Below, piece by piece: positions 1-11,077 of a stretch of 64,000 nt of DNA. Made by a program: the position numbers and the translations under genes. Positions within the stretch are counted from its first letter, which is position 1; each line of letters begins with the position of its first letter. Below the pieces are notes generated by a model. The model saw only the letters and a program-made list of their open reading frames with translations. It did not search any database and was not told the origin of the DNA. The DNA is from Prosopocoilus inquinatus (Eukaryota; Arthropoda; Insecta; Coleoptera; Lucanidae): contig JAYKNF010000016.1 of the NCBI GenBank assembly GCA_036172665.1, positions 310,001 through 374,000 on the forward strand, written 5' to 3'.

Positions 1-555
1 CACGATCGCTTAAACAGCTGTACACAGGCCGCTCGAGGTTTTCACTGCAATTTGCAACAAAATTTCTTAAAACTTTCATTATGCTTTGACAGCAAGCATG
101 ATCGCCTTCATGGGGGACTGATTAAGAGCAAATCCGCTTCAATTTTTCTCTCACAATTACATTGCAATTATCCGCTTCAATTTTTCTATCACTATTACAT
201 TGCAATTGCGAGACTGTTCGAGATTTTCACTGCAGTCAAAAACGATTTGCAACAAAATTTCTTAAAACTTTCATTATGCTTTGACAGCAAGCAAATCCGT
301 TTCAATTTGTCTATCCTACTGCAATGTCAAGTCAAAAAGCGATGGTATGATGTCGCTGTTTTGTCTGTTCATCACTATTACATCACACTTGCCAATAAAT
401 TGGATAAGTCGTTTTTGGTCTGCAGTGGGAATGTCGAGCTACGTCTCTGCTGATGAAGCCCCAAACAGGACTGAATCAGCTGTACAGGGGCTGTTCGAGG
501 TTTTCACTGCAGTCAAAAACGATTTGCAACAAAATTTTTTAAAACTTAAGTGGCA
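1..555 (+). repeat. Hammerhead-ribozyme repeat family, decayed copies
   Basis: Two or more degraded copies of the unit seen at about 312-bp period at 30901-31213. Shared landmarks are the gcaatgtcaagtcaaaaagc block, the ttgacagcaagcatg block and the ctgatgaagcccc ribozyme block. The first copy enters from the window edge with only the 3' half of the ribozyme. No protein is encoded; open frames across it are by-products of the repeat. Confidence 0.75.
443..491 (+). ncRNA. Degenerate type I hammerhead ribozyme
   Basis: The CTGATGA core is at 450-456, stem II is AGCCC/GGACT with one mismatch, and a GTA cleavage triplet ends at 484. Stem I (GTCTCTG with CAGGGGC) pairs over 7 positions with wobbles. 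The second core strand reads GAAT instead of GAAA, so this copy is probably inactive. Confidence 0.5.
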
Positions 556-1384
556 ATTACAATGAGTAGATATAAGTAATTTATTTTCATAAGATTTTTG
601 ATGGGAAAGAAACATCCTTAAAAATATTTTATTGTAATATTTATAGAAATGAGTAAGAAAAAGAAATAAAAAAATTAAGCAAGTAAAAAATTTAAGCAAG
701 CTTCCACTTTGACACACACACACATACATTGCACGTTACAAGTGCGTTCGATAAAAAAGATTGGGACTTGCTGAATCTGCATATTTTTCAAAGTTCATTA
801 ACTCATTATACTGAACAAACACGTCTGGTAAAATTACAACCCTTTTCTAAGAACTAAACCGATTCTTTATTTTATTTTTTTTTCAACAACCTCTTTTGGT
901 ATTATGGTGTTATTGCCAACATTCTTCAGTGCTGCAAGAATTAAAATTTTTTTCTACCAACAACTGCTCAAGAATTAATTCGGAGATTTTTTCAAGGTCA
1001 AAGTAGTCTAGGATCCCGGTAGCTATACTATTTAAGTAATGCCTAGGGACCTTTATTCTCGCCGTAAGAAAAAAAACGTCAACGTCTAAAAAAGTGTCCA
1101 CCTTTTTTTAACCAGATTTTATTTGAAAAATATTGGCTCTAAAAATGGGGTTTATTCTTTAACTTGTCACTACTGTAATGCAAAATACAGGCTGTCCGTT
1201 TTTCGAGTGCCACTATGGGAATCTCGCTTATCTTAAGAAATACGAAGTTCGTTAAATTAGGACAAAGTTGAGCATTTTCGTGCTGAATAATAATCGGAGA
1301 AGAAACTTGAAATATTTTCAATAGTTTTTAAAATATCGCAAAGAAAACAAAATTTCTGACGTTTGTTTTTAATTTTTTCACGAT
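556..1384. other. No gene recognised
   Basis: AT-rich sequence with a short CA run near 713-725 and only short open frames (best about 60-95 codons) that resemble no known family. I see no promoter, RNA gene or repeat boundary I could defend. Confidence 0.5.
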
Positions 1385-1830
1385 AAACTAATTGAACTAG
1401 ACGTTTCTAACCAAGACATTATTCAGACACTTTTTTTTATGAGGAATTCGAATATGGCATCCCCTTTTCATAAATTTTCAAAATAGCGGAGAAATACCTG
1501 GTAACTTCATTTTTTCTTATGGACGCAATTTTGGATTTTAACATTTTGAGATTACGTTTTTTTTTCCTCTTTACAACGGTGTATAACACATGGTGGTCAA
1601 ATGTCGCATTTTTGCCAGTAGTCTAATTTTTCATTTTTTGCGAAGAAAGCTTTGGAAAAACAAAATGTTCTCTTACTATGAACAAAAGTTTGACAGCTTG
1701 ATCCTATGTTATGTCCTGACATTTACCTTTGTGCTACACTAATCGTACTAGAGATTTCTAACCAAGAGATATTATACGGACACTTTTCGTTTATTGAGAA
1801 TTCGATAATGGCATCCCCGGTACATAATAA
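1385..1830. repeat. Pair of ~75-bp direct repeats
   Basis: A block containing tttctaaccaaga, a cggacac-type stretch and atggcatcccc occurs at about 1400-1472 and again at about 1753-1827. The period is near 350 bp and the copies have diverged. The sequence between them is unrecognised. It may be a fragment of a longer tandem or transposon-derived repeat. Confidence 0.5.
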
Positions 1831-1885
1831 GAACAGATAAAACGGCAAATTCAGCTGGGCTGCAATTTCTCTTGACGAGACAGAC

Positions 1886-2262
1886 GAATTTTAGTATTTG
1901 TAATCATGTAAAATTTTTACAAAATTTTGTTGCAAATCGTTTTTGATTGCAGTGAAAACCACGAACAGCTGATTCAGCCCTGTTTGGGACTTCTGTACAG
2001 CTATTTCAGCGCTGTTTGGGGCTTCATCAGCAGAGACGTTCCCACTGCAAACCAAAAACGACTTGTCCAATTTATTCGTAATTGCGGTGTAATAGTGGTG
2101 AACAGACAAAACAACGACATCCTACCATTGCTTCTTGACCTGACATTGCGAAAGGATTGCAACGTCAGGTCTAAAAGCGATCGTAGGATGTCGCTGTTTT
2201 CTCTGTTCGTCACTATTACATCGCAATTGCGAATAAATTGGACAAGTCGTAGACAGACCAGT
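1886..2262 (-). repeat. Hammerhead-ribozyme repeat, inverted copy
   Basis: This is the ~312-bp repeat in reverse orientation. A ribozyme-like block lies at about 1989-2037 on the minus strand: CTGATGA core, AGCCC/GCGCT stem II, GAAA, then T in place of C. A second partial ribozyme block is duplicated immediately next to it. Flanking blocks match the copies at 9734 and 30901. Confidence 0.65.
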
Positions 2263-3897
2263 AGCTGTTTATATTCATAAACACAATTTTGAATAAGTAT
2301 TTTTTTTTAATTCAATTTTAAAAGTATCGTAATTTTCCAAGTGTTTTAAATGCGAAAGCATTATTAGCAGGAATTCTGTAATTATTTCTAAGTCGTGTGT
2401 CATATGAATGAAAATCTGAATTTTTTTTGCGAACATTGTATGATTTATATGAACATATGATGCTAATGCTGGAACATTCAGAGCAGGTAGAGGTAAAATG
2501 TTGTAAGCAGTAAAATATGGTCTGCAAGAATCATTAGATTTACTGTTAAAAATACAACTTATAATTCAGCCTCTATACTGGTCAAACAGGAAGAAGTTTA
2601 CGTATTCGTATAACTGAACATTTAAGATCTTTAAGATTAAGTTATTTAGATTCGACTTTGCTAATCATTTAGCTGATCTTTACATGTGTATCTACAGTGT
2701 CTTTCAAAAAGTGTGCCTCAAATGGGAATCTTTTTTATTGTCGATTTTTATTTTTATTTTATTTATTTTTATTTATTGATGCAGAACGCTTCTGCATCTC
2801 TTAAAATCAAATTGGTAAATGTCAAAAGATATTTTTCTTGAACTGCATAGAGCGTGGACACCAAGAAATGAAGACCGCTTAAGAGTAAAGTGCTCTTATT
2901 CTATAAGATATAGGAAAATGTCATAAGAATAAGTTGTTCGAAATGAAAAGTTACAGCTGGATATCAAATTATAACTTCCTATCTTAAAAATGAAAAAATT
3001 ACAGTGTCGTAAATTCGTTCTTATTTTTCAATTATTTTTTCTGAGTGATTTCAATGCGTTCCGAAATTTTGTGCTTTTTTGTAGCATGATAGCAATTCAT
3101 GAAAATAATCACTTAGAATAAAATGGAATATTTGGAAAACAACATATTATTTTGGCGGACATTTTAATCCCACCAGCATTTCTTAATGTAGTGTGAATAA
3201 AGCTTGTTCAAAATAAATTGTATTTCTTTGGTTTTGAGATAGGAAGCTTTAATTTCATATATAGTTATAACTCTTAATTCTGAATGACCTTTTCCTGTAT
3301 CTTGAGAAATAAGGGCCGCCGAAACGTAGGGGAGCAGGCTACGTAAATCTTCCCGGAGCGGAGTTACGATTTTTTAAAGCTGACCTTTTCCGCGACCTTT
3401 TTTCGAGAATTATTTCGGGGGTATCGGAGGGGTCGCGTCGCCTCGAGCCGTGCGTCATCGTATGGTAAAAAACGACGAGGAACGCGGCGCTTCGAATCGC
3501 GAGTAGATCGGAGAAATTTCGAAAATTTTCGGGGGCCATAAGAGGAAAAGTTGAGGGGCTAGGGTCTCGAAATTCGGAATGGACGTCCTTCCTATGGAAA
3601 ACGTCCTCGGAGCGCCGAGAAACCCGTCGTATGCGGTCTTAAATTTGGCCCTCTTTACGAATACCATTGGATTCTCAGAATTGGAATTCAAGATAACATA
3701 TCTTAATCGTTCCCCACATTCTTAAAAAGTACAATTAAGAATACTGTTACGTCAAGATGAAGCTTATTCTGATTACTTCTAAGAAAAAAAAACAAATTTT
3801 GGTAACTAATAGATTCGTTTATAATTATAAAACGTATACAGATTATTTTTTTTACAATAAAATTACATTTATTTTTATATGAAATTTATGAAAATTT
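2263..3897. other. No gene recognised; GC-rich island at 3310-3690
   Basis: Mostly AT-rich. From about 3310 to 3690 the base composition turns GC-rich, with short open frames on the minus strand (66 and 78 codons) that I cannot assign to any family. The sharp composition change suggests a fragment of an unrecognised inserted sequence. Confidence 0.45.
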
Positions 3898-4908
3898 AGA
3901 TAAAAAACGTAATGTAACCGGCATCTTTTTCGATCTTTCCACCGCAGAATTCCACAAGGATCCATTTTAGGGTCTATATTGTCTTTAATCTATGTTAATG
4001 ATCTACCGTTGTCACTAAAAGCGAGCCGTCTGTCTCAACATGCAGATGAAATTAGTATAATAATCTCCGGAGATTCCATTGCTGATAATTCTACAGCATC
4101 TAGTCTAATCACAAGGCAGATGAGTGAATGGTGCATTAGCAATAACTTGTGTCTTAATATGAGTAAAACAAATATAATAAATTTTAAAACACATTCAACA
4201 GACTACAGCATCTACATAAAACATAACGGTAAGTCCTTGCCAACTTCAAAAGCAATTGATTTTCTCGGTCTTTATGTAGATTCAAAACTTGATTGGGAAC
4301 TCCACTGTTGTGATATAAGTAAAACATTATGTTCTGCTTATTACGCCTTGAACCAGTTAAGACATCATGTGGGGATAATGTCGTTAAGATCGTTTTATTT
4401 TTCGTATGTGGAATCGAGATTGAGATATGGCTTAATATTCTGGAGAACGTGCAGTAGATTTACTAACTTGTTTTTGCTGCAAAAAAGAATCATTAGAAAC
4501 ATGTGTGAAGCACCATCGAATTCTCAATATAAACCGCTATTCAAAAAATTAGAAATATTGCCGTTAGCCTGCTTGTACATTTTTGAATTAGCTACTTTCA
4601 TAAGGCAGAATGAGCGCATGTACATCCGAAATTCTGACTTATATCACAATATGAATACTAGACTCTTTAATAACTTTAGTATTCCGAAACATAGGTCCAC
4701 ATTCTATGAACGTGGTGCGCATTACAAAGCAATTAAAGTTTTTAATGCGTTGCCCTCCTCCATTAAAAATGCTAACTTAAAACAAGTCAAATCTTTACTT
4801 AAAGCCTATTTACGGTCCAAAAACTTCTATCACGTGAAGGAATATATAACGATTTTTTTTGACGATCTGTGCCCGGTTAAACAAAATCACCCAATTGACG
4901 CACATTAG
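3898..4908 (+). pseudogene. Non-LTR (jockey-type) retrotransposon reverse transcriptase remnant
   Basis: The reading frame carries the RT block QGSILG...LIYVNDLP near 3960-4010. It then runs into the thumb and C-terminal region of a jockey-like reverse transcriptase, with TSKAIDFLGLYVDSKLDW and a terminal YKAIKVFNALPSSIK block that is common in arthropod elements. The catalytic FADD box is replaced by HADE (near 4038), so the enzyme is dead. Just upstream, FFDLSTA of RT motif A is joined directly to sequence before motif B, which means an internal deletion. The endonuclease half is absent. The frame ends at 4908 and is followed by a short 3' tail with a poly(TTA) run, typical of this class. 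Confidence 0.85.
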
Positions 4909-5035
4909 TATTTTAGTGTACAGTTAGTTCAGCTAAATAGTTTTACTCGTATTTTGTCTTTTTAATTTGTTTTATTTATGCCTATCTGTGATATCTTTAC
5001 CAATGTCCATGTCCCTGTGATAAGTGACAATAAAA

Positions 5036-5078
<43 letters not shown>

Positions 5079-5352
5079 ATATAAAACCTTATAAACATTT
5101 ATTAACAAGAAATTATGTAAGTTTTCAGATTTAACATTTATAATAACAATTAGTTTTAATATTTCTTGATTTATAGTAAACACTTGAAAATGCAAAGATA
5201 AATCGGTCGTGGTTCGCACATTATGTATTTTAGTGTACAGTTAGTTCAGCTAAATAGTTTTACTCGTATTTTGTCTTTTTAATTTGTTTTATTTATGCCT
5301 ATCTGTGATATCTTTACCAATGTCCATGTCCCTGTGATAAGTGACAATAAAA

Positions 5353-5404
<52 letters not shown>

Positions 5405-5541
5405 ATATAAAACCTTATAAACATTTATTAACAAGAAATTATGTAAGTTTTCAGATTTAACATTTATAATAACAATTAGTTTTAATATTTCTTGATTTAT
5501 AGTAAACACTTGAAAATGCAAAGATAAATCGGTCGTGGTTG
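4899..5541 (+). repeat. Tandem duplication of a retrotransposon 3' tail plus flank
   Basis: Two near-identical ~315-bp units start at about 4899 and 5215, both opening with cgcacatta. Each holds the 3' untranslated tail of the non-LTR element, a poly(TTA) run (about 13 and 17 repeats) and the same ~165 bp of flanking DNA ending in cggtcgtggtt. Because the flank is included, this is either a segmental duplication or a second 5'-truncated insertion with an unusually long target duplication. Confidence 0.85.
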
Positions 5542-6094
5542 TTAAATTCTTGCGGCATTTTTAAATTAATTAATTAATTAATTAATTAATTTTTATTTTT
5601 TACTACGCCCAAGAAATAACAAGGGTTGTTAAATCCGCCAATCAGGGTTTCTACCGGTTAACCGTATATGTAACTATATCCCTACGATCAATTTATTATT
5701 ACAATGATAATTCAAACGATGATTTAATTGTGGACACTGTAGAAAATACAGAAATTAAAGTTTTTTCTTAATAAACTTTCAGTAAAAAAATCAGTAACTA
5801 AAAAGTCACAAGTGTTTAAAGTGTAATTATATAACAAGAAAAAGTTACTACCTGTAGTAATATTTTACATTTTATATTTAAATTTGGGGTATTTAAGAGT
5901 TAACTGAACCCTGCTCTATATGAAACAACTATTTAACAAAAGTAGTCACGTAAAAATTATGGCTAATTCATTTTTTGTTTTAATACTTAAAAACAGCTTT
6001 TCATTTTATGGATTAATCCGCTGATTAATTAAAACAAAACCAGGAAATAGGTCGACATAGACATTTTGTGAATGATGGTTTTGATAAATTTAGA
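5542..6094 (+). repeat. (TTAA)n microsatellite and dispersed repeat with inverted partner at 37.1-37.5 kb
   Basis: A run of attaatta units spans about 5560-5592. From about 5770 to 6090 the sequence is a diverged copy of 37100-37480 in the opposite orientation. Shared blocks include the gaatgatggttttgataaattt end and the aacaactatttaacaaaagtagtcacgt region. No coding capacity was seen. Confidence 0.5.
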
Positions 6095-6565
6095 ACAGAT
6101 AAAATAGCGACATCCTACGATCGCCTTTTAACCTGACATTGCAGTAGGATAGACAAATTGAAGCGGGTTTATTACATAATAAGTCCCCCATGCAAGGCGG
6201 CCGTGCTTGCTGTCAAACCATAATGACAGTTTTAAAAACTTTGTTGATTGCAGTGAACACTTCTAGAAGTCTCTGCTCAGTTGTTTCAGTCCTGTTTGGG
6301 GCTTCGTCAGGACAAACGTAGTTCGAAATTTTCACTGCAAACCAAAAACGACTTGACCAATTTGCAGTGGAAATTTCGAGCTACGTTTCTGCTGACGAAG
6401 TCCCAAACAGGGCTGGAACAGTTGTACAAAGCTTGTACTAGAAACAAAAACGATTTGGAACAAAATTCTGATAAATTTAGAATTATTTAATAATAAACTT
6501 GCATATAAAATAGCGACATCTTACTATCGCTTTTTGACCTAACATTGCAGTAGGATAGACAAAAT
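6095..6565. repeat. Hammerhead repeats in head-to-head inverted arrangement
   Basis: A minus-strand copy (ribozyme-like block near 6265-6316, CTGACGA core, GAAAC present, cleavage triplet lost) is followed by a plus-strand copy (block near 6386-6430, CTGACGA core, GGAAC instead of GAAAC). Both look inactive. Outer parts match the ~312-bp unit. Confidence 0.6.
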
Positions 6566-6689
6566 TTTTCTAAATAAACTTGAAGTTTGTGAAATAAGTT
6601 TTATTAATTAAGAAGATATACCGGGTGGAAAGTTTCAACCCTGAACATAGCAAACTTGCATTGAGAAGTTTCGCGTAGTATGATCATGA

Positions 6690-7146
6690 TTGATCAGTTA
6701 AGGAATCGATTCTATAACCGGGCTGCAGTAAAAAAGGTTGATAGTAATACTCTTTTAAAGTTCAACCGAGCTTTCGGAAAATTTATTTCCCTTATATAGG
6801 TTTTCCTTAGTGAGTAATACACAAAGTTAATCCACTATTTATAATAATAAATTTCATTAAAATTAAGTTTTTTTTAGAATTAATTTTGAAATGATTCAAT
6901 ATTCTAAATTTCGCAAGTAATTAGCTGTCAAAAATGTAAATTCAAAATTAATTCTAAAAAAACTTAATTTTAATGAAATTTATTATTAGAACTATTGGTT
7001 TAACTTTGTGTACTACTCACTAAGGAAAACCTTGATAAAGGAAATACATTTTCCGAAAGCTGGGTTGAACTTTAAAAGAGTATTAATATCAACCTCTTTG
7101 ACTGCAGCCCAGTTATAGAATTGATTCCTTAATTGATCAGAATCGA
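6690..7146. repeat. Foldback element 1
   Basis: Two arms of about 200 bp, roughly 6690-6895 and 6945-7146, are imperfect reverse complements separated by a short spacer. The arms include the gaatcgattctataac end, the aaagttcaacc block and the ttaattttaatgaaattta block. There is no open frame, so this is a MITE-like or foldback element. Confidence 0.75.
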
Positions 7147-7159
7147 TTTCTTGAACTAA

Positions 7160-7490
7160 GTTTCTGTAGGTAACTGCTCACCATTTAAAGATACAAAAAT
7201 GGTAATGGTTTGGAAAGGAAAGAGAAAATTAAGACATCTTATGAATGGTGGTTTTGATAAATTTGGAGTTTATTTTATAATAAACTTGCAGTTTATGAAA
7301 TAAGTTCTATTACTTAAGAAGATATAAAACTAAATAAACTTATTTCACAAACTGCAAGTTTATTATCAAACAAACTCCAAATTTATCGAAACCACCATTC
7401 ACAAAATGTCTTAATATTCTCTTTCCTTTCCATACCATTCCCATTTTTGTACCTTTAAATGGTGAGCAGTTACTTACAGAAATTATAGCC
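7160..7490. repeat. Foldback element 2
   Basis: The arms at about 7165-7325 and 7330-7487 are reverse complements, with the centre near 7328. They begin with gtaactgctcaccatttaaa and contain the ggtttcgataaattt block, which is related to the dispersed repeat at 6070 and 37190. Non-coding. Confidence 0.75.
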
Positions 7491-7499
7491 AGGCACTTT

Positions 7500-9590
7500 G
7501 AGCATTCATTATAACTTTATTTTGTTTTATTTATTTTGTAAGTAAAGATAATTTGGTATTTACTTATTTAATTTAAAAAAAAATAAAATAAAAATGTCTT
7601 CGCTAATAAGAAAGATACCCATGGTAACCTATTCAATGTAGGATACCTATGCATATAAGATAATACAACAACGCATTCGGTATGGGCACACGGCGTAAAA
7701 AATATTTTATTTTGTCACACTCGACAAGACACGATGTAGAACCGATAAATTATTTGGTCCCACCTGTGGCTCTGCCTTCGATGTATTTCCCCCTTTACCG
7801 CTGCCCCGCAGGAGATGGTGAAATGATTGAGACACAGACCCTTTCAAATTAGAAGTTTGTAGACTTTTGAACGGGTTGTCTGCATCACCCTGTTAAGGTG
7901 TCCAACCACGGCCGGCTGAATTCATTTGTCATACCACGGCCAACAGAATCGATATGTAATGTACGGCCAGTCCAGAGCATTAAAAAATGTTTTTGTAAAA
8001 AATGAAAGACGGGTGTCAAGTTGCTCCCTCAAATTTAAAACTAGTGTCAAAATTATGTCATCTTGAAATTTTTGGATCAATTTTGCGTCATTTCGTTGTG
8101 ATATTTAAGTTGTCAAAATAAGCGTCTGTGTCGTCGCCATTGTAGCACTTAATTAGTGAGTATAAGAGGGGGCTAATTGACACAGCTCGTGCCTTGCTTT
8201 ACTAGAACACATTTTCAAACGAATTGAGCTGGCTGTGTATGAACATATCAATTCAGCTGGCCTTGACCCAACACAGGCATTAATATGTGTATACAATGCT
8301 TAGGTTGTTTGACATTATTTCTACAATAAAAATTCATCGCAATAGAAACTGACTTGCGTCTAATGTTTTGTAGTGAATATGTAATTTATTTTTTTACTAC
8401 ATCAGGAAGTTAATGGTAATAGAAATATCGACTCCTTAACTTTGACTTTTGTTCTTTAATGTTTACACCAGATTTTTGAAAATTGGTTTATGAATAAAAT
8501 ATAGATACTTACAAAATTCAATGTTATTATTACAAACTCATCGGTTACAAATGATTCGAACATTTTATTTCACTTTGTTTTTATCGAGAACCTGTTGCAA
8601 CTTGGAAATATTGATTTACACTGAGATTCAACCAAATAATAGAGAATGTATTTAGAAGGGATGTACTACCCAACGCGCATGGTTCAAATTAAAGATTTCT
8701 GAAAACTGAATTGAGGATTTTATATTTATTTTATAAATTAATGAACTTCAAATTCAAGCTACTACATTAACTACATTTGGTGCAAAAAACAATTGGAATA
8801 TTTAACTTATTTTTTCACAAAAAGTGTCTACTCTTGACTGGTGCTAATTACTGTTAATAAAGTATTCTTTATTAAAAATAAAGTAATTGTTTAATATGAA
8901 ATGTAATAAACTAACACTAATTTCAGTTAATAATGAGGGACACGTGGATGTGACAAATAAAGAGAGATTTATAATATTCGATTATCTGTCAATCGAATAC
9001 CATATATAAAATTATAATCTATTATTACTGTTTCCTTGTGTTTCTTCTATAATAATGTTACGACTTCGGTGTTTGCAAATAATAATCGTCACTTCATTTC
9101 AAAAACTTTAATTAAACACTGGCTTAAGACAGTACAAATAACTCTAACAATGGCTTACAACACTTATTTTGATAAAAAAAAAACACTTAAATATTTCAAC
9201 GTTTATTTCGCCCAAGTTGCTCTTACTTCGCTAGCTAAATAAAAGCCGTTTTAAATTGCTAGTCGTCCGCACTTACTTGTACGATACCGCTGTGACTAGA
9301 ATTACATCGAACGTCACGGAAGTAACACGAAATTTCTGGAACATTTCGGATAGATGGCGTAGCTAATCGAGAACGCGTAACTACGCGTTTCCATCAAATT
9401 CCGAACGGTCGGTTGATCAGCAAACGGCATCACTCGTGTGAATATAAAATTTATTAGTGTCATCTGTAACAATAATTATAATTGGCGATATCACATAATT
9501 TCGCTGAAATGGAAATTTTGCAAGAAATAAATATCTTATCAAGAAATGTTTATGTAATGCTTAATTTCTACATCGGAAAAACGAACGGCT
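7500..9590. other. No gene recognised
   Basis: AT-rich DNA with short open frames only (best 68 codons at 9036-9242, without recognisable similarity). The blocks ccacggcc...gaattc at about 7905 and 7936 are a weak direct repeat. I see no supported gene, RNA or element boundary. Confidence 0.5.
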
Positions 9591-9594
9591 AGGG

Positions 9595-9705
9595 CTGAGT
9601 TGATGCGTGTATCGACACGCCAGCCGTATCGACACACATTGTCAGCTATATCGACGAATCGAATATCGCTACGTATCGAAATATCGGATATCGATAAGCA
9701 TCCAA
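9595..9705. promoter_or_regulatory. Cluster of TATCGA-type motifs
   Basis: About eight ATCGA motifs occur within 110 bp, including GTATCGACAC twice and one TATCGATA. In insects TATCGATA is the known DRE site bound by DREF and BEAF-type proteins, linked to promoters and boundaries. Function here is only inferred from motif density. Confidence 0.3.
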
Positions 9706-9733
9706 ATATCTTATATCCATACATACATAAAAA

Positions 9734-10022
9734 ATGTTGATGCATGGGGGACTTATTAGGAGCAAATCCGCTTCAGTTTGTCTATCCTACTGCAATGTCG
9801 CTGTTTTATCCGCTCATCACTATTACATCGCAATTGCGAATAAATTGGACAAGTTTTTTTTGAGAATGTCGAGCAATGTCTCTGCTGATGAAGCCCCAAA
9901 CAGGGCTGAAACAGCTGTACAGCGGCTGTTCGAGGTTTTCACTGCAATCAAAAACGATTCGCAACAATTTTTTTTTTAACTTTCATTATGCTTTGACAGC
10001 AAGCATGGCCGCCTTGCATGGG
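9734..10022 (+). repeat. Hammerhead repeat cut by the Polinton A left end
   Basis: This is one nearly complete unit of the ~312-bp family, ending with ccttgcatggg directly against the Polinton terminal repeat at 10023. In other copies that motif continues into gactcattaggagc, so the element has interrupted or replaced the continuation. Confidence 0.8.
9878..9926 (+). ncRNA. Type I hammerhead ribozyme, intact core
   Basis: Stem I 5' strand GTCTCTG is at 9878-9884 and the CTGATGA core at 9885-9891. Stem II is AGCCC (9892-9896) with GGGCT (9903-9907), fully paired. GAAA is at 9908-9911. A minimal two-pair stem III (AC/GT) closes an AGCT loop. The cleavage triplet is GTA ending at 9919, and stem I 3' strand CAGCGGC is at 9920-9926. 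All core nucleotides needed for self-cleavage are present. One mismatch lies in stem I. Confidence 0.8.
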
Positions 10023-10500
10023 AGTAGTAGGAATAGGCCGATTTTGGAACCTCCTCCGACCTTGACCAATAAAATTTAAGGTCAAGGTCGGAGGAGGTTC
10101 CAGAATCGGCCTATTCCTGACGTGACCTCACCATGACCTTAAACTTCAAGGCCATGACCTTGAGGTGACCTCGATCAAGGTCAAGATTAGAGGAGGTTCC
10201 AGAATCGACCTGTTCCTAACGTAACCGAGAGGTAACTTTGAAATGACCTTGAGGGTTCAAGGTTAAGATCGGAGGAGGTTCTAAAATTTGCTTTGTGCCG
10301 ATGTAACTACAAGGTTAAGGATCAAGTCAGAGGAGGTTGCAAAATCTCAATGTCATTGACGTGACCTCATCATTACCTCTAAAACCGTGGTCAGAGGAGG
10401 GTTCCAAAAATTATCTATCCTTGACGTGACCTTAACTTGACGGAGGATCCAAAAACCGTTTATCTTGAATACGACCGTAAGGTTGGAGGAGGTAGGGACC
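10023..10500 (+). repeat. Polinton A left terminal repeat and subterminal motifs
   Basis: The terminal repeat begins AGTAGTAGGAATAGG. Positions 10029-10118 form a near-perfect hairpin with ~39-bp arms and a ~12-bp loop. Similarity to the right end continues to about 10165. Beyond it, looser copies of gaggaggttcc and (A)AGGTCA-type motifs continue to about 10500. Confidence 0.9.
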
Positions 10501-10521
10501 CCCACCTAAATAAAATCTTGT

Positions 10522-10556
10522 TATATAAGGTTCTTCATTTGGGAATAGATTCAGTT
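10522..10556 (+). promoter_or_regulatory. TATA/initiator promoter at the left end of Polinton A
   Basis: TATATAA at 10522-10528 lies 31 bp upstream of the A of a TCAGTT initiator (10551-10556), the standard arthropod core promoter spacing. A candidate splice donor GTGAGT follows at 10568 and a pyrimidine-AG acceptor lies at 10671-10673. The first transcript into the element is therefore probably spliced. Confidence 0.55.
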
Positions 10557-10673
10557 GTTACAGAACTGTGAGTTGTGTTGTTAAGTTAATCACCTACCTA
10601 CATACATAAAAATAAGTTTAAATCATCTTATTGTAATAATTTATAATTTGTATATTTTTATTGTATTTAACAG

Positions 10674-11023
10674 TGACATCTAAACAAGTGGATTTTTTCC
10701 TGAAACAAAAGAGAAGGCACGTGAACGATCCTTGTGATGACGTAAAGAAGAAAAGACTTCTGACCGAAAACGTTGACAAACCAAAAGAAGCAAAGCCGGA
10801 TGAGCACGGTTTGAATATGCCCTCAATTGAAAGAATTTTGTTCTTATAAATACACTTTGAAGTCGTATTTTACTGAGAAGAAAACTATTTATCCGGTAAT
10901 GAAAATCAGCTCAGTGAAGGCCTCTTTCGAACGCATTAAAGGAACGAAAATACTGAAATTAGAAAGCGGTGTGGAAACATATGTATCTTATAAAGGTCTA
11001 TTGGAACTCTGGGAAATTGTGTG
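10674..11023 (+). pseudogene. Unrecognised Polinton gene with frameshift
   Basis: Downstream of a likely 3' splice site (ends 10673), one frame encodes about 58 residues rich in Lys and Asp (SKQVDFFLKQKRR region). A second frame, overlapping from about 10827, continues with TEKKTIYPVMKIS and ends YVSYKGLLELWEIV at 11023. The two halves read as one protein of ~110 residues broken by a single frameshift near 10830-10850. No ATG precedes the first half in frame, so an upstream coding exon may be lost. I do not recognise the family. The YVSYKGLLEL tail is faintly like the edge of Bro-N/KilA-N-type domains, but this is a guess. Confidence 0.4.
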
Positions 11024-11077
11024 ATATTATATTATATCGTTTAGAAGTTTTGAAACAATAAATCATTCTATAGCAAC

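Noticed and set aside
4962..5219. Minus-strand frames rich in Asn (4962-5219 and 5279-5521)
   Set aside because: Translation of the poly(TTA) tail of a retrotransposon.
9036..9242. 68-codon plus-strand frame
   Set aside because: No family similarity, no promoter, Lys/Asn-rich as expected of AT-rich DNA.
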